Assembly (NCBI RefSeq): GCF_001189535.1
Contig: NZ_CP012070.1
Coordinates: forward strand, 3,038,001 to 3,102,000
Direction of reading: 5' to 3'
DNA length: 64,000 nucleotides
From: Arsenicicoccus sp. oral taxon 190
GTDB lineage: Bacteria; Actinomycetota; Actinomycetes; Actinomycetales; Dermatophilaceae
The notes under the pieces were generated by a model, which had not been told where the DNA came from, searched no databases, and saw only the letters and a list, made by a program, of their open reading frames with translations. The first letter of the stretch is position 1. Each line of letters opens with the position of its first letter. Position numbers and translations under genes: made by a program. Shown here piece after piece: positions 24,316 through 33,959 of the stretch.

Positions 24316-24605
24316 CGCGCGTCATCCATCGCGGCGGTGACGGTGTCCTCGCACTGCGCGTAGGCGGCCCCGGCCTCGCGCCAGGCCGCCCCCAGCGACG
24401 TGGTGGTCCGGTGCAGCAGCGCGAGACGGCGGTCCAGCAGCTGCGCCAGCTCGGTGGCGACCGCGGCGCTGGCGCTGCCCGGCAGGGCGTCGGCGAGGGA
24501 CTCGGCGCCGGGGCCGACCCGCACGGGAGCCAGCGCGTCGGCGGCGCTGCACAGACGGTCGCCGCCGTCGAGGACGGGCGCGACGTGGACGGCATACGAA
24601 CTCAT
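24312..24605 (-). CDS. Small ESX-associated helper (EspC/DUF2580-like), 97 aa
   Basis: A 97-residue helical protein with Ala-rich amphipathic helices and the C-terminal segment LGAAWREAGAAYAQCEDTVTAAM. This resembles type VII secretion-associated small proteins, which end with an alpha-helix bearing AxxYxxxD-like motifs. The start at 24605 has AGGAGG ten bases upstream. Its stop overlaps the start of the toxin-like gene. Small ESX-like partners encoded before LXG/WXG effectors act as targeting factors in characterised systems; no secretion machinery gene is present in this window. Confidence 0.6.
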   Translation of the reverse strand: MSSYAVHVAPVLDGGDRLCSAADALAPVRVGPGAESLADALPGSASAAVATELAQLLDRRLALLHRTTTSLGAAWREAGAAYAQCEDTVTAAMDDAR

Positions 24606-24671
24606 GCCCGGGACACCTCCTGCTCGGCTGATGCCAGGAGGGTATGCCGCCCGCACCGTCACCGTCCGGCG

Positions 24672-24712
24672 TCATCCACAGGCAGCCCCGACAACCCGAT
24701 CCGTTGTCCACA
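24672..24712 (+). promoter_or_regulatory. Two DnaA-box-like 9-mers
   Basis: TCATCCACA (24672-24680) and TTGTCCACA (24704-24712) are on the same strand, 32 bases apart. The second matches the actinobacterial DnaA-box consensus. They lie between the toxin cassette and era, where no replication gene is present. Chance or a DnaA regulatory site are both possible. Confidence 0.35.
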
Positions 24713-24739
24713 GGGCGCCCGAGGGGCAGGGCGGGGCGG

Positions 24740-25654
24740 TCAGAAACCCAGCCGCTGCAGCTGCTTGGGGTCGCGCTGCCAGTCCTTGGCGACCTTGACG
24801 TGCAGGTCGAGGTAGACGCGCTGGCCCAGCAACGCCTCGATCTGGGTGCGGGCCTGCGTGCCGACCTCGCGCAGCCGCGCGCCGCCCCGGCCGATGACGA
24901 TGGCCTTCTGCGACTGCCGCTCCACGAAGACGTTGACCCGCACGTCCAGGAGCGGGTTGTCCTCGGGGCGGTCCTCGCGGGGCACCATCTCCTCGACCAC
25001 CACGGCCAGGGAGTGCGGCAGCTCGTCGCGCACGCCCTCCAGCGCCGCCTCCCGGACGAGCTCGGCGATCATGACCGCCTTGGGCTCGTCGGTCAGGTGG
25101 CCCTCGGGGTAGAGCGGCGGCGACTCGGGCAGGTAGGACACGAGCACCTCGGCGACCTCGGCGACCTGGTCGCCGCGCGTGGCGGAGCACGGCACGATCG
25201 CGTCCCACGAGCCCAGCTGGTCGACGGCGATGAGGTGCTCGGCCAGCCGCTGCTTGTCCACCTTGTCGATCTTGGTGACCAGCGCCACCACCGGCCGGCG
25301 ACGGGCCCGCTGCAGCTCGGCCAGCTCGGCGGCGATGAACTGGTCACCCGGCCCGGGCCGCTGGTCTGCGGGAAGGCAGAAGCCGATGACGTCGACCTCG
25401 AGCAGCGTCTCGCGCACCAGGTCGTTGAGCCGCTCGCCGAGCAGGGTCCGGGGCTTGTGCAGGCCGGGGGTGTCCACGAGCACCAGCTGGCCGGCCTCGG
25501 TGTTGGCGATCCCGCGAATCGTGTGGCGGGTGGTCTGCGGCTTGCTGCTCGTGATCGCGACCTTCTGCCCCACCAGGGCGTTGGTCAGCGTCGACTTGCC
25601 GGCGTTGGGCCGACCCACGAGGCAGGCGAAGCCTGCGCGGAAGGGCGTGGTCAT
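24740..25654 (-). CDS. era: GTPase Era
   Basis: A GTPase that binds 16S rRNA and assists 30S assembly. The 304-residue protein has G1 GRPNAGKSTL, G3 DTPG, G4 TKID, and the C-terminal KH domain with AIVIGRGGARLREVGTQAR. Its start overlaps the stop of the CorC-domain gene (ATGA). It is the last gene of the HIT/phoH-ybeY-CorC-era group, conserved in actinobacteria. Confidence 0.96.
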   Translation of the reverse strand: MTTPFRAGFACLVGRPNAGKSTLTNALVGQKVAITSSKPQTTRHTIRGIANTEAGQLVLVDTPGLHKPRTLLGERLNDLVRETLLEVDVIGFCLPADQRPGPGDQFIAAELAELQRARRRPVVALVTKIDKVDKQRLAEHLIAVDQLGSWDAIVPCSATRGDQVAEVAEVLVSYLPESPPLYPEGHLTDEPKAVMIAELVREAALEGVRDELPHSLAVVVEEMVPREDRPEDNPLLDVRVNVFVERQSQKAIVIGRGGARLREVGTQARTQIEALLGQRVYLDLHVKVAKDWQRDPKQLQRLGF

Positions 25655-27000
25655 GCGGACTCCTCCTCGTGGCGGCTCGCGTCGCCATCCTGCTGGGCGC
25701 GTCGACCGGCGAGCTCAGCCTCCCACACCTCGACCGGCGAGCGGTCCTGCGCGACGCGTCGGACCACGACGGTGGCGATCCGGTGGCGGCGTCCGGCGGG
25801 CTTCTCGGCCATGAGCTCGAGCCCGAGCAGCTGGACCGTGGAGCCCGGGATGGGGACGCGGCCGGACAGCTTGGCGATGAGGCCGCCGACGGTGTCGACG
25901 TCGTCCTCCTCCAGGTCGACGCCGAACTCCTGCGCGAAGTCGTCCACGTGCATCGTGGCCGGGATCCGGACCGAGCCGTCCCCCAGCTCCTCGATGCCCT
26001 GCGCCTCGCGGTCGTACTCGTCGGCGATCTCCCCCACGATCTCCTCGAGGATGTCCTCGATGGTGACCAGGCCGGCGGTCCCGCCGTACTCGTCCACGAC
26101 GACCGCCAGGTGCACCTGGTCCTGCTGCATCTCGCGCAGGAGGTCGTCGATGGGCTTGCTGTCGGGCACGAAGTGCATCGGGCGCATGACGTCCTCGACG
26201 GGCAGCGCCCGTGCCGGCTCGTCGTCGTTGACCCGCCGCGCCACGTCCTTGAGGTAGAGCAGCCCGAGCACGTCGTCGTTGTCCTCCCCCACGACGGGGA
26301 TCCGGGAGAAGCCCGAGCGCAGGAAGAGCGACATCGCCTTGCCCAGCGTCTTGTCCTGCTCCAGGGTGACCATGTCGGTGCGCGGGACCATGACCTCGCG
26401 GGCGACGGTGTCGCCGAGCTCGAAGACGGAGTGGATCATCTCCCGCTCGTCGTCCTCGATGACGTCGCTCTGGTTGGCCATGTCGACGAGGTCGCGCAGC
26501 TCGGCCTCCGTGGCGAAGGGCCCGTCGGTGTAGCCCTTGCCCGGGGTCACGGCGTTGCCGAGCCCGACCATGAGCCGGGCCACCGGACCCAGCACCCGCC
26601 GCAGCCACACCAGCGCGGGAGCCGCCAGCACGGCGACGCGGCCGGCGTGCTGGCGCCCGAGGGTCCGCGGCGACACCCCGGTCAGCACGAACGACGCCAC
26701 GGCCATGATGGCGATGCTGATGAGCAGCGGGCGCACCGGCCCGTCGACCCGCTCCGCGACGGCCACGGTCACCAGCACCGCCATGGTCGACTCGCTGATC
26801 ACCCGCAGGAAGGTCGCGGCGGAGATGTAGCCCGGTTTGTCCTCGACGACCTTGACCAGCGAGGCCGCCCCCGCCCGCCCCTCGTCGAGCAGCTCCTCCG
26901 ACGTATGCCGCGACACCCGCTGCACCGCCGACTCGGCCAGGGCGAGCAGGAAGGTCAGCACCAGCGCGACGAGCGCGCCGAGGATCAGCTGCAGGGTCAC
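25651..27000 (-). CDS. Hemolysin-type CNNM/CorC transport protein (CBS domains)
   Basis: A 449-residue membrane protein with a DUF21/CNNM domain in the first 190 residues (three membrane segments, starting LILGALVALVLTFLLALAESA), a tandem CBS domain pair (VMVPRTDMVTLEQDKTL; VMRPMHFVPDSKPIDDLL), and a C-terminal CorC_HlyC domain (IPATMHVDDFAQEFGVDLEED). Members are linked to Mg2+/Co2+ efflux or resistance. GTG at 27000 is two bases after the ybeY stop. Confidence 0.9.
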   Translation of the reverse strand: MTLQLILGALVALVLTFLLALAESAVQRVSRHTSEELLDEGRAGAASLVKVVEDKPGYISAATFLRVISESTMAVLVTVAVAERVDGPVRPLLISIAIMAVASFVLTGVSPRTLGRQHAGRVAVLAAPALVWLRRVLGPVARLMVGLGNAVTPGKGYTDGPFATEAELRDLVDMANQSDVIEDDEREMIHSVFELGDTVAREVMVPRTDMVTLEQDKTLGKAMSLFLRSGFSRIPVVGEDNDDVLGLLYLKDVARRVNDDEPARALPVEDVMRPMHFVPDSKPIDDLLREMQQDQVHLAVVVDEYGGTAGLVTIEDILEEIVGEIADEYDREAQGIEELGDGSVRIPATMHVDDFAQEFGVDLEEDDVDTVGGLIAKLSGRVPIPGSTVQLLGLELMAEKPAGRRHRIATVVVRRVAQDRSPVEVWEAELAGRRAQQDGDASRHEEESA

Positions 27001-27002
27001 GG

Positions 27003-27466
27003 TCAGCCCTGCGGTCGACCGCGCCCGGCGAGGAAGGTGAGCAGCAGGGTCCGCTGCAGGTCGAACATCTCGCGCTCCTCCTCGGGCTCGGCGTGGTCGT
27101 AGCCGAGCAGGTGCAGGATGCCGTGGGTCGTGAGCAGCAGCAGCTCCTCCTCGAAGGAGTGCCCCGCCCCCGCCGCCTGCCGGTGCGCCACCGAGGGGCA
27201 CAGGACGATGTCCCCGAGGACCCCCTCCTGCAGCCGCTCGCCGTCGCGGCCCGGCCGCAGCTCGTCCATGGGGAAGCTCATGACGTCGGTGGGACCCTCG
27301 AGGTCCATCCACTGCACGTGCAGCCGCTCCATGGCCGGCTCGTCCACGAGGGTGATGGCCAGGTCGGCGCCGCGGTGCACCCGCATCGCGGCATAGACGA
27401 ACTCCGCCAGCGCGACGAGCTCGCGCACGTCGACCCGGTGGTCGGTCTCGTTGTGGACGTCGATGC

Positions 27467-27470
<4 letters not shown>
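27003..27470 (-). CDS. ybeY: Endoribonuclease YbeY (rRNA maturation)
   Basis: A 155-residue zinc-dependent endoribonuclease needed for 16S rRNA 3'-end maturation and ribosome quality control. The HGILHLLGYDH motif supplies the three zinc-binding histidines, and GPTDVMSFPMDE is the other conserved block. ATG at 27470 overlaps the phoH stop (ATGA). Confidence 0.95.
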
Positions 27471-28510
<1,040 letters not shown>

Positions 28511-28578
28511 CGTCCCCTCAGTCTACGGGGCTGCACCGACAGCCCCCGAGGAGACTCGGCCGCACCTGGCGGCCGGGA

Positions 28579-28959
28579 TCAGCCGGGCGGCCACTGCAGG
28601 CCGCGGCCGCCGACCACGTGCAGGTGCAGGTGGTCCACGCTCTGCTGGGCGTCACGCCCGGTGTTGGTGACGATCCGGTAGCCGCTGTCGGCGACGCCCT
28701 CCTGGCGGGCCACCTCGCCGGCGGCCACGACGACGTCGGTCAGCAGCGCGGGGGCGGCGAGCGCCGTGGCGACGGCGTCGCGGTGGTGGGCCTTGGGGAT
28801 CACGAGGACGTGGGTGGGTGCCTGCGGCTGGATGTCGCGGAAGGCCAGGGTGGTCTCGGTCTCGTGCACCACGTCCGCCGGGACCTCGCGGGCGACGATC
28901 TTGCAGAAGAGGCAGTCCGGGTCGCGCTGGGCGGGGCGGGTCGCGTCGTTGTCGGTCAT
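28579..28959 (-). CDS. HIT-family nucleotide-binding protein
   Basis: A 126-residue histidine-triad protein. The HxHxH motif is DHLHLHVVGG, and CLFCKIVAREVPADVVHETE is the usual N-terminal zinc/adenosine-binding segment of the HinT branch. It likely hydrolyses AMP-linked phosphoramidates. It lies 68 bases upstream of phoH on the same strand and may share its transcript. Confidence 0.93.
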   Translation of the reverse strand: MTDNDATRPAQRDPDCLFCKIVAREVPADVVHETETTLAFRDIQPQAPTHVLVIPKAHHRDAVATALAAPALLTDVVVAAGEVARQEGVADSGYRIVTNTGRDAQQSVDHLHLHVVGGRGLQWPPG

Positions 28960-29088
28960 GGCCGGGAGCCTAGCGAGGCGGGAGCGCCGCGGCCCCTCGG
29001 CGGATGCGTCGATCGGGCCGGGCCACCCACCCGCCCGACCGCGCGAGGGCGCACAATGGCGGCAGCACTCACCGTCGAGGAGCTCACC

Positions 29089-29940
29089 ATGACCAGTGTC
29101 GTCCCGCGCCGCACCACCGCAGCCCTCCTGTGAGGCCTCGCCGTGGCCCTCGGACCAGCCGCCGGCGCCGCGGCCGCTCCCGCCGCCGCACCGAGACCCG
29201 CGCCGGCGCTGCCCACCTACTTCCTGGACCACGACGGCGTCACGACGGCGGAGTCCGGCGGCCGACCCACGCCGCGGCTGCGGCTGTTCCGCGAGTTCGT
29301 GCCGACCACGCACCGCACCGCCGAGGCCCGGGCGGAGGCGGCCGCCAACGCCGTGATGCGCGAGGCGGGGCGGCGGGGCCACCTCAACGTCTGGGGCGAG
29401 CGGACCGTCACCGGCGTGGTCTCCGCACCCGGCCGCATCGACGTCACCGTCGCCGGGCCGACCCGGCGCGTGGACGCCGCGACCGCGCGTCTCGGCGTCG
29501 CCTCGGTGGTCTGGACCGTCACCGCGACGCTGGGCAGGGACGTGCCCGTCGTGTTCCGGTCCGCGGACGGGCAGGTGCTGGGCGGGCTGCCCGCCGGGGT
29601 CGCCCACCGTCGCGCCACGGGGGTCGGTCAGACGTCGGTGCTGGCGGCGGTCTGGATCGACTCGCCGGGGGTGGGCGGCGTGGTCCGGTCGGGTCGCGTG
29701 GCGCTGACCGGGCAGGCCTGCGCCTTCGAGGGCACCGTGGCCTACCGGGTCACCCGGGGCACCGCGACGGTGCGCTCCGGCGTCACGACGGCGTCCATCG
29801 CGTGCCCCACCCGTGGGGCCTGGCGGGTCGACCTCGGAGCCCTCCCCAAGGGCGGCTACCGCGCGGAGGTGTGGGCGCCGAGCCCCGCGGACGGCCAGCG
29901 GGACCTCGGGCGGGTGGCGCGGAGCTTCACGGTCGGCTGA
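29089..29940 (+). pseudogene. GerMN/Gmad2-domain secreted protein with a TGA in its signal peptide
   Basis: From ATG 29089 (GAGGAG six bases upstream) the frame reads MTSVVPRRTTAALL, then TGA at 29131-29133, then GLAVALGPAAGAAAAPAAAPRP and an uninterrupted domain region to 29940. Without the stop this is a normal signal peptide. The mature part has a GerMN-like domain (YFLDHDGV... to DVPVVFRSADGQVLGG) and a C-terminal Gmad2 immunoglobulin-like domain (VWIDSPGVGGVVRSGRVALTG... GGYRAEVWAPSP). An in-frame GTG at 29143 could restart, but would lose the charged N-region of the signal. Function is unknown; such domains occur in envelope proteins. The gene is probably inactive, or the stop is a sequencing error. 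Confidence 0.7.
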
Positions 29941-29949
29941 CCGCGCCCC

Positions 29950-30690
29950 TCACCACCGCGCGCGCGCCAGCAGCACGGCGAGCGCCGCCGGCCCGGCGCT
30001 GGAGGACCGCAGCACGTGCGGTCCGAGCCGTATGACGTGCGCGCCCGCTGCCTCGAAGGCCGCCAGCTCCGGCGCGGTGATGCCGCCCTCCGGGCCGACC
30101 ACCACCACGACCTCTCCGGCCTCCGGCAGGACCACCTCGCTGACCGAGGTGGTGGCGTCCTCGTGCAGCACCAGCGCGAGGGTGGCCCCGCCCAGCCGGG
30201 AGGCGAGCTGCCGGCTGGAGACGTGGTCCGCGACGACCGGGGTGCGGTGGCGCCGCGACTGCTTCGTGGCCCGCTCGACGACCTGCTCCCACTTGCGGTG
30301 CGCCTTGGCGGCCCGCTCCCCCCGCCACTGCACGATGCTGCGGTCGGCGCCCCAGGGCACCACCTCGTCGACGCCGAGCTCGGTGGCCGCCTCGATCGCC
30401 TGCTCGTCGCGGTCGCCCTTGGCGAGCGCCTGCGCGAGGACGAACCTCGGGGCGGGGGCGGGTGGGCGGCATACGGACTCCACGCGCACGGTGATCTCGG
30501 CGGGGCCGACCTGGTGCACGGACCCGGCCACCTCCACGCCCGACCCGTCCGAGAGCAGCACCGCCTCGCCCGCGCGGAGCCGCAGCGAGCCCGCCGCGTG
30601 CCGGCCCTCCGCGCCGTCGACGACGACGAGGGCACCCTCGGCGACCGCCTCCAGCGAGGCGGGGGCCAGCAGGAAGAGCGGCGCCGTCAT
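29950..30690 (-). CDS. rsmE: 16S rRNA (uracil-1498-N3)-methyltransferase
   Basis: A SPOUT-class methyltransferase that modifies U1498 of 16S rRNA. The 246-residue protein has the N-terminal PUA-like domain (GAEGRHAAGSLRLRAGE) and the knot region VVVVGPEGGITAPELAAFEAAG, then IRLGPHVLRSSSAGPAAL. It starts three bases after dnaJ and is the last gene of the hrcA-dnaJ-rsmE operon, a very common actinobacterial arrangement. Confidence 0.94.
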   Translation of the reverse strand: MTAPLFLLAPASLEAVAEGALVVVDGAEGRHAAGSLRLRAGEAVLLSDGSGVEVAGSVHQVGPAEITVRVESVCRPPAPAPRFVLAQALAKGDRDEQAIEAATELGVDEVVPWGADRSIVQWRGERAAKAHRKWEQVVERATKQSRRHRTPVVADHVSSRQLASRLGGATLALVLHEDATTSVSEVVLPEAGEVVVVVGPEGGITAPELAAFEAAGAHVIRLGPHVLRSSSAGPAALAVLLARARW

Positions 30691-30693
30691 CGG

Positions 30694-31815
30694 TCAGCGG
30701 AAGGCGTCGCGGAGCTTGCCGAGCAGCCCCTTGTCCAGGGAGGTGACGTGGGCGTCCGGGTTCTCCTCGCCGCGCAGCGCCGCGAGCTCGCGCAGCAGCT
30801 CCTCCTGACGGCCGTCGAGGCGGGTCGGGGTCTGCACGTTGAGGTGCACCACGAGGTCGCCGCGACCGTGACCGCGCAGGTGGGTGACGCCGAGCTCGTC
30901 GAGGGTGACGGTGTCGGCCGACTGCGTGCCCCGCCGCACCGACACGTCGGCCGGCCCGTCGAAGGTGTCCAGGGTGATGGTGGACCCGAGGGCGGCCGCG
31001 GTCATGGGCACGTCGAGGGTGCAGTGCAGGTCGTCGCCGTTGCGCTGGAAGGTCGGGTGGGGCGTCACGACGATCTCGACGTAGACGTCGCCGGGCTGAC
31101 CGCCGCCCGGGCCCACCTCCCCCTCGCCGCGCAGCTGGATGCGGGTGCCGGTGTCGACACCCGCCGGCACCTTGATCGTGACGCCGCGCCGGGTGCGGAC
31201 CCGGCCCTCGCCGGAGCACTCGAAGCAGGGGTTGGGGATGACGGTCCCGTAGCCGTGGCAGACGCCGCACGGCCGGGAGGTCATGATCTGGCCGAGGAAG
31301 CTGCGCTGCACCTGCTGGATCTCGCCGCGCCCGTTGCAGGCCGAGCAGGTCTGCACGGTGGTGCCCGGCTGGCAGCCGTCGCCGTGGCAGGTGCCGCACG
31401 CGACGGCCGTGTCCAGGGTCAGCTCGGTGGTGTCGCCGAAGACCGCGGTGCGCAGGTCCACGTCGGCGCGCACCAGGGCGTCCTGGCCGCGGCGCATCCG
31501 CGAGCGCGGCCCGCGGCCCCCCGCGGCGGCGGCGCCCGCCCCGAAGAACTGGTCCATGATGTCGCTGAAGGTGAAGCCCTGGCCGAAGCCGCCCGACGCG
31601 CCGGCGTAGGGGTCGGCGCCCATGTCGTAGGCGCGCTTCTTGTCGGCGTCGCCGAGCACGTCGTAGGCCTGGCTGACCTTCTTGAACTGCTCCTCGGCCT
31701 CCGGGCCGGGGTTGACGTCGGGGTGGAGCTTGCGGGCCTGCCGACGGTAGGCCTTCTTGATCTCCTCGGCGCTGGCGCCGCGCTCGACCCCGAGGTCTGC
31801 GTAGTAGTCGTTCAC
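30694..31815 (-). CDS. dnaJ: Chaperone DnaJ (DnaJ2)
   Basis: A Hsp40 co-chaperone of DnaK. The 373-residue protein has the J domain (NDYYADLGVERGASAEEIKKAYRRQA, but with HPDVNPGPEA giving the HPD motif), a Gly-rich linker, and four CxxCxGxG zinc repeats (CGTCHGDG, CSACNGRG, CGVCHGYG, CFECSGEG). It ends with the peptide-binding domains. It belongs to the HrcA-controlled operon rather than the dnaK operon, as is usual for DnaJ2. Confidence 0.96.
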   Translation of the reverse strand: MNDYYADLGVERGASAEEIKKAYRRQARKLHPDVNPGPEAEEQFKKVSQAYDVLGDADKKRAYDMGADPYAGASGGFGQGFTFSDIMDQFFGAGAAAAGGRGPRSRMRRGQDALVRADVDLRTAVFGDTTELTLDTAVACGTCHGDGCQPGTTVQTCSACNGRGEIQQVQRSFLGQIMTSRPCGVCHGYGTVIPNPCFECSGEGRVRTRRGVTIKVPAGVDTGTRIQLRGEGEVGPGGGQPGDVYVEIVVTPHPTFQRNGDDLHCTLDVPMTAAALGSTITLDTFDGPADVSVRRGTQSADTVTLDELGVTHLRGHGRGDLVVHLNVQTPTRLDGRQEELLRELAALRGEENPDAHVTSLDKGLLGKLRDAFR

Positions 31816-31872
31816 GGATGTCCTTGCCTGCGTGGTGGTGTGCGGGTGACGTGGCGTGCTGCGGCCGTGCGG

Positions 31873-32919
31873 CTAGGCCCCGAGGGAGCGCGAGACGTAG
31901 GTCGCGACCGCGCGGACCGCGGCCATGGTCGTGGGGTAGTCCATGCGGGTGGGGCCGACGACCCCGAGGCCGGCGACGTGGTCGGGGCCGGCACCGTACC
32001 CGGTGGCCACCACGGAGGTGGACACGAGCCCGGCGTGGGACAGCTCGTGCCCGATCCGGACGGCGACCACGTCGGTGTCGGCGGGCCGCACCGGGTCGTC
32101 GTGCATGGCGTCGAGCAGCCGCAGGAGGACCACGTGCTCCTCGAGCGCCTCCAGCACCGGGCCCAGGGTCAGCGGGAAGTCGCCGCCGCGGGCGAGGTTG
32201 CTGGTGCCGGCCACGACCACCCGCTCCTCGCGCTCCTCGACCACGAGCTCCGCGAGCGCGGTGGTGACCGCCTCGACGGCCGCGCGGTCCTGCGGGGCGA
32301 ACTGGTCGGGCAGGTCCCCCAGACCCGCCGCGACCTCGGTGAAGGGGCGGCCGGCCGCCATCGTGTTGAGGGCGCCGCGCAGGTCGAAGACCAGCCGCTC
32401 GCCGTCGCCGCCGGTGACGTCCTGCCCGGTGTCGACGACGCGCTGCTCGACCCGGCCGGTCGTGACGATGAGCACCACCATCAGCCGGGACCCGCCGATG
32501 GGCACGAGCTCGATGTGGCGGACCGAGGAGCGGGTAAGGGAGGGGTACTGCATGACCGCGACCTGCCGGGTCAGCCCGGAGAGCAGCCGCACCGTGCGGT
32601 CCACGATGTCGTCGAGGTCGACCGCGGCGGTGAGGAACTCCTGGATCGCCGCGCGCTCGGCCGGCGACAGCGGCTTGATCTCCGAAAGCTGGTCGACGAA
32701 GAGCCGGTAGCCGGCGTCCGTGGGGATGCGGCCCGCGCTGGTGTGGGGGGCGGCGATGAGGCCGTCCTCCTCCAGGGCCGCCATGTCGTTGCGGACCGTG
32801 GCCGCGCTGACCCCCAGCTGGTGGCGCTCGAGCAGGGACCTGGAGCCGACGGGCTCGGAGGTCGCCACGTAGTCCTGCACGATCGCGCGCAGCACCTGCA
32901 GCCGCCGCCCCTCGCTCAT
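31873..32919 (-). CDS. hrcA: Heat-inducible transcription repressor HrcA
   Basis: A 348-residue repressor that binds CIRCE elements and needs GroEL for activity. It has an N-terminal winged helix (RRLQVLRAIVQDYVATSEPVGSRSLL... SAATVRNDMAALEEDGLI), the conserved HTSAGRIPTDAGYRLFVD block, and a GAF-like C-terminal domain. ATG at 32919 has GAGGAGG six bases upstream. A CIRCE site lies 22 bases before the start, so it is autoregulated. Confidence 0.95.
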   Translation of the reverse strand: MSEGRRLQVLRAIVQDYVATSEPVGSRSLLERHQLGVSAATVRNDMAALEEDGLIAAPHTSAGRIPTDAGYRLFVDQLSEIKPLSPAERAAIQEFLTAAVDLDDIVDRTVRLLSGLTRQVAVMQYPSLTRSSVRHIELVPIGGSRLMVVLIVTTGRVEQRVVDTGQDVTGGDGERLVFDLRGALNTMAAGRPFTEVAAGLGDLPDQFAPQDRAAVEAVTTALAELVVEEREERVVVAGTSNLARGGDFPLTLGPVLEALEEHVVLLRLLDAMHDDPVRPADTDVVAVRIGHELSHAGLVSTSVVATGYGAGPDHVAGLGVVGPTRMDYPTTMAAVRAVATYVSRSLGA

Positions 32920-32940
32920 CCTCGCCCTCCTCACGGTCTC

Positions 32941-32965
32941 TGGCACTCCACCGGGTCGAGTGCCA
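32941..32965. promoter_or_regulatory. CIRCE element (HrcA operator)
   Basis: TGGCACTC and GAGTGCCA are perfect eight-base arms separated by nine bases, the standard CIRCE geometry. It lies immediately downstream of the putative -10 box of hrcA. Confidence 0.92.
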
Positions 32966-32971
32966 ATTCTA
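32966..32971 (-). promoter_or_regulatory. Putative -10 box of hrcA-dnaJ-rsmE (TAGAAT)
   Basis: A good match to TANNNT directly abutting the CIRCE element, so the repressor would cover the transcription start. Confidence 0.6.
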
Positions 32972-33069
32972 CGCCCGGTGGCGCGCCACGACGAACTCCG
33001 TGGGTGCCCGGGCTAGCCTTCAGCACCGGTCGGGGACGACCCCCGGCCCCACAACGACAGGAGGATCCC

Positions 33070-33951
33070 GTGGCCGACCGCTACGGCACCGACGTGCTCT
33101 CGGGCGACTGGAGGACACCGCGCCGCGGCCGGTCCCAGGACCTGCCCGCCAGCCGCGGCCTGGTGGTCGAGGAGGTCGAGTCCGGCTGGGTCGGGGCGGT
33201 GGTCCGGGTGGAGAAGGCCGGCGGCATCCACGTCGTCCACCTGGAGGACCGCAAGGGGCGCACCCGGGGCTTCGAGATGGGCCCGGGCTTCTGGGTCGAC
33301 GGCCGCCCCGTGACGCTGGTCCCCGACACGAGCGCCGCGCAGGCCCGCCTCGCCGAGGCCCGGCAGGCCACCTCCCGCACCGCGTCCGGGTCCCGCGCCG
33401 TCGCCGCCGCGCCCGCCCGGGTGGCCAGCGGCTCGCGGATCTTCGTCGAGGGTCGCCACGACGCGGAGCTGGTCGAGAAGGTGTGGGGCGACGACCTGCG
33501 CATCGAGGGCGTCGTCGTCGAGATGCTCGACGGCGTGGACGACCTCGCGGCCGTGATCCGGGACTTTCGGCCCGACCCGCAGCGCCGGATGGGCGTCCTG
33601 GTGGACCACCTCGTCCCCGGCACCAAGGAGGCCCGGATCGTCGAGGAGGCCAGGGCTGTGCCCCGGTTCTCGGCATACGTGAAGGTCCTCGGTCACCCGT
33701 ATGTCGACGTCTGGCAGTCGGTGAAGCCCGCCCGGCTGGGGCTGGAGCAGTGGCCCACCATCCCCCGCGGCACGTCCTGGAAGCACGGCATCTGCGCCCA
33801 CCTGGGGTGGCCGCACCAGTCGCAGGCCGACATCGCGCGCGCCTGGAAGCAGATCCTCGGTAGCGTGCGCACGTATGCCGATCTCGAGCCCACGCTGCTG
33901 GCCAGCGTCGAGGAGCTGATCGACTTCGTGACCGTGCCGCCGCAGGAGTAG
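33070..33951 (+). CDS. DUF3097 family protein (Toprim-like fold)
   Basis: A 293-residue protein of the actinobacteria-specific DUF3097 family. A first domain (residues 1-95) is beta-rich. The second contains Toprim-like signatures: IFVEGRHDAELVEKVWGDDLR with the conserved Glu, and GVLVDHLVPGTKE with the acidic metal-binding position. KHGICAHLGWPHQ is another conserved block. The function is unknown, possibly nucleic-acid related. GTG at 33070 with AGGAGG five bases upstream fixes the start. Divergent from hrcA. Confidence 0.85.
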   Translation: MADRYGTDVLSGDWRTPRRGRSQDLPASRGLVVEEVESGWVGAVVRVEKAGGIHVVHLEDRKGRTRGFEMGPGFWVDGRPVTLVPDTSAAQARLAEARQATSRTASGSRAVAAAPARVASGSRIFVEGRHDAELVEKVWGDDLRIEGVVVEMLDGVDDLAAVIRDFRPDPQRRMGVLVDHLVPGTKEARIVEEARAVPRFSAYVKVLGHPYVDVWQSVKPARLGLEQWPTIPRGTSWKHGICAHLGWPHQSQADIARAWKQILGSVRTYADLEPTLLASVEELIDFVTVPPQE

Positions 33952-33959
33952 GAGCCGAC

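Noticed and set aside
29131..29133. TGA as selenocysteine
   Set aside because: It lies in a signal peptide, where selenocysteine has no role, and no SECIS-like hairpin follows immediately.
30016..33951. Very long open frame (over 1300 codons) on the + strand
   Set aside because: Only its last 294 codons (DUF3097) are protein-like. The rest is antisense to rsmE, dnaJ and hrcA, which are certain; high GC keeps such antisense frames open.
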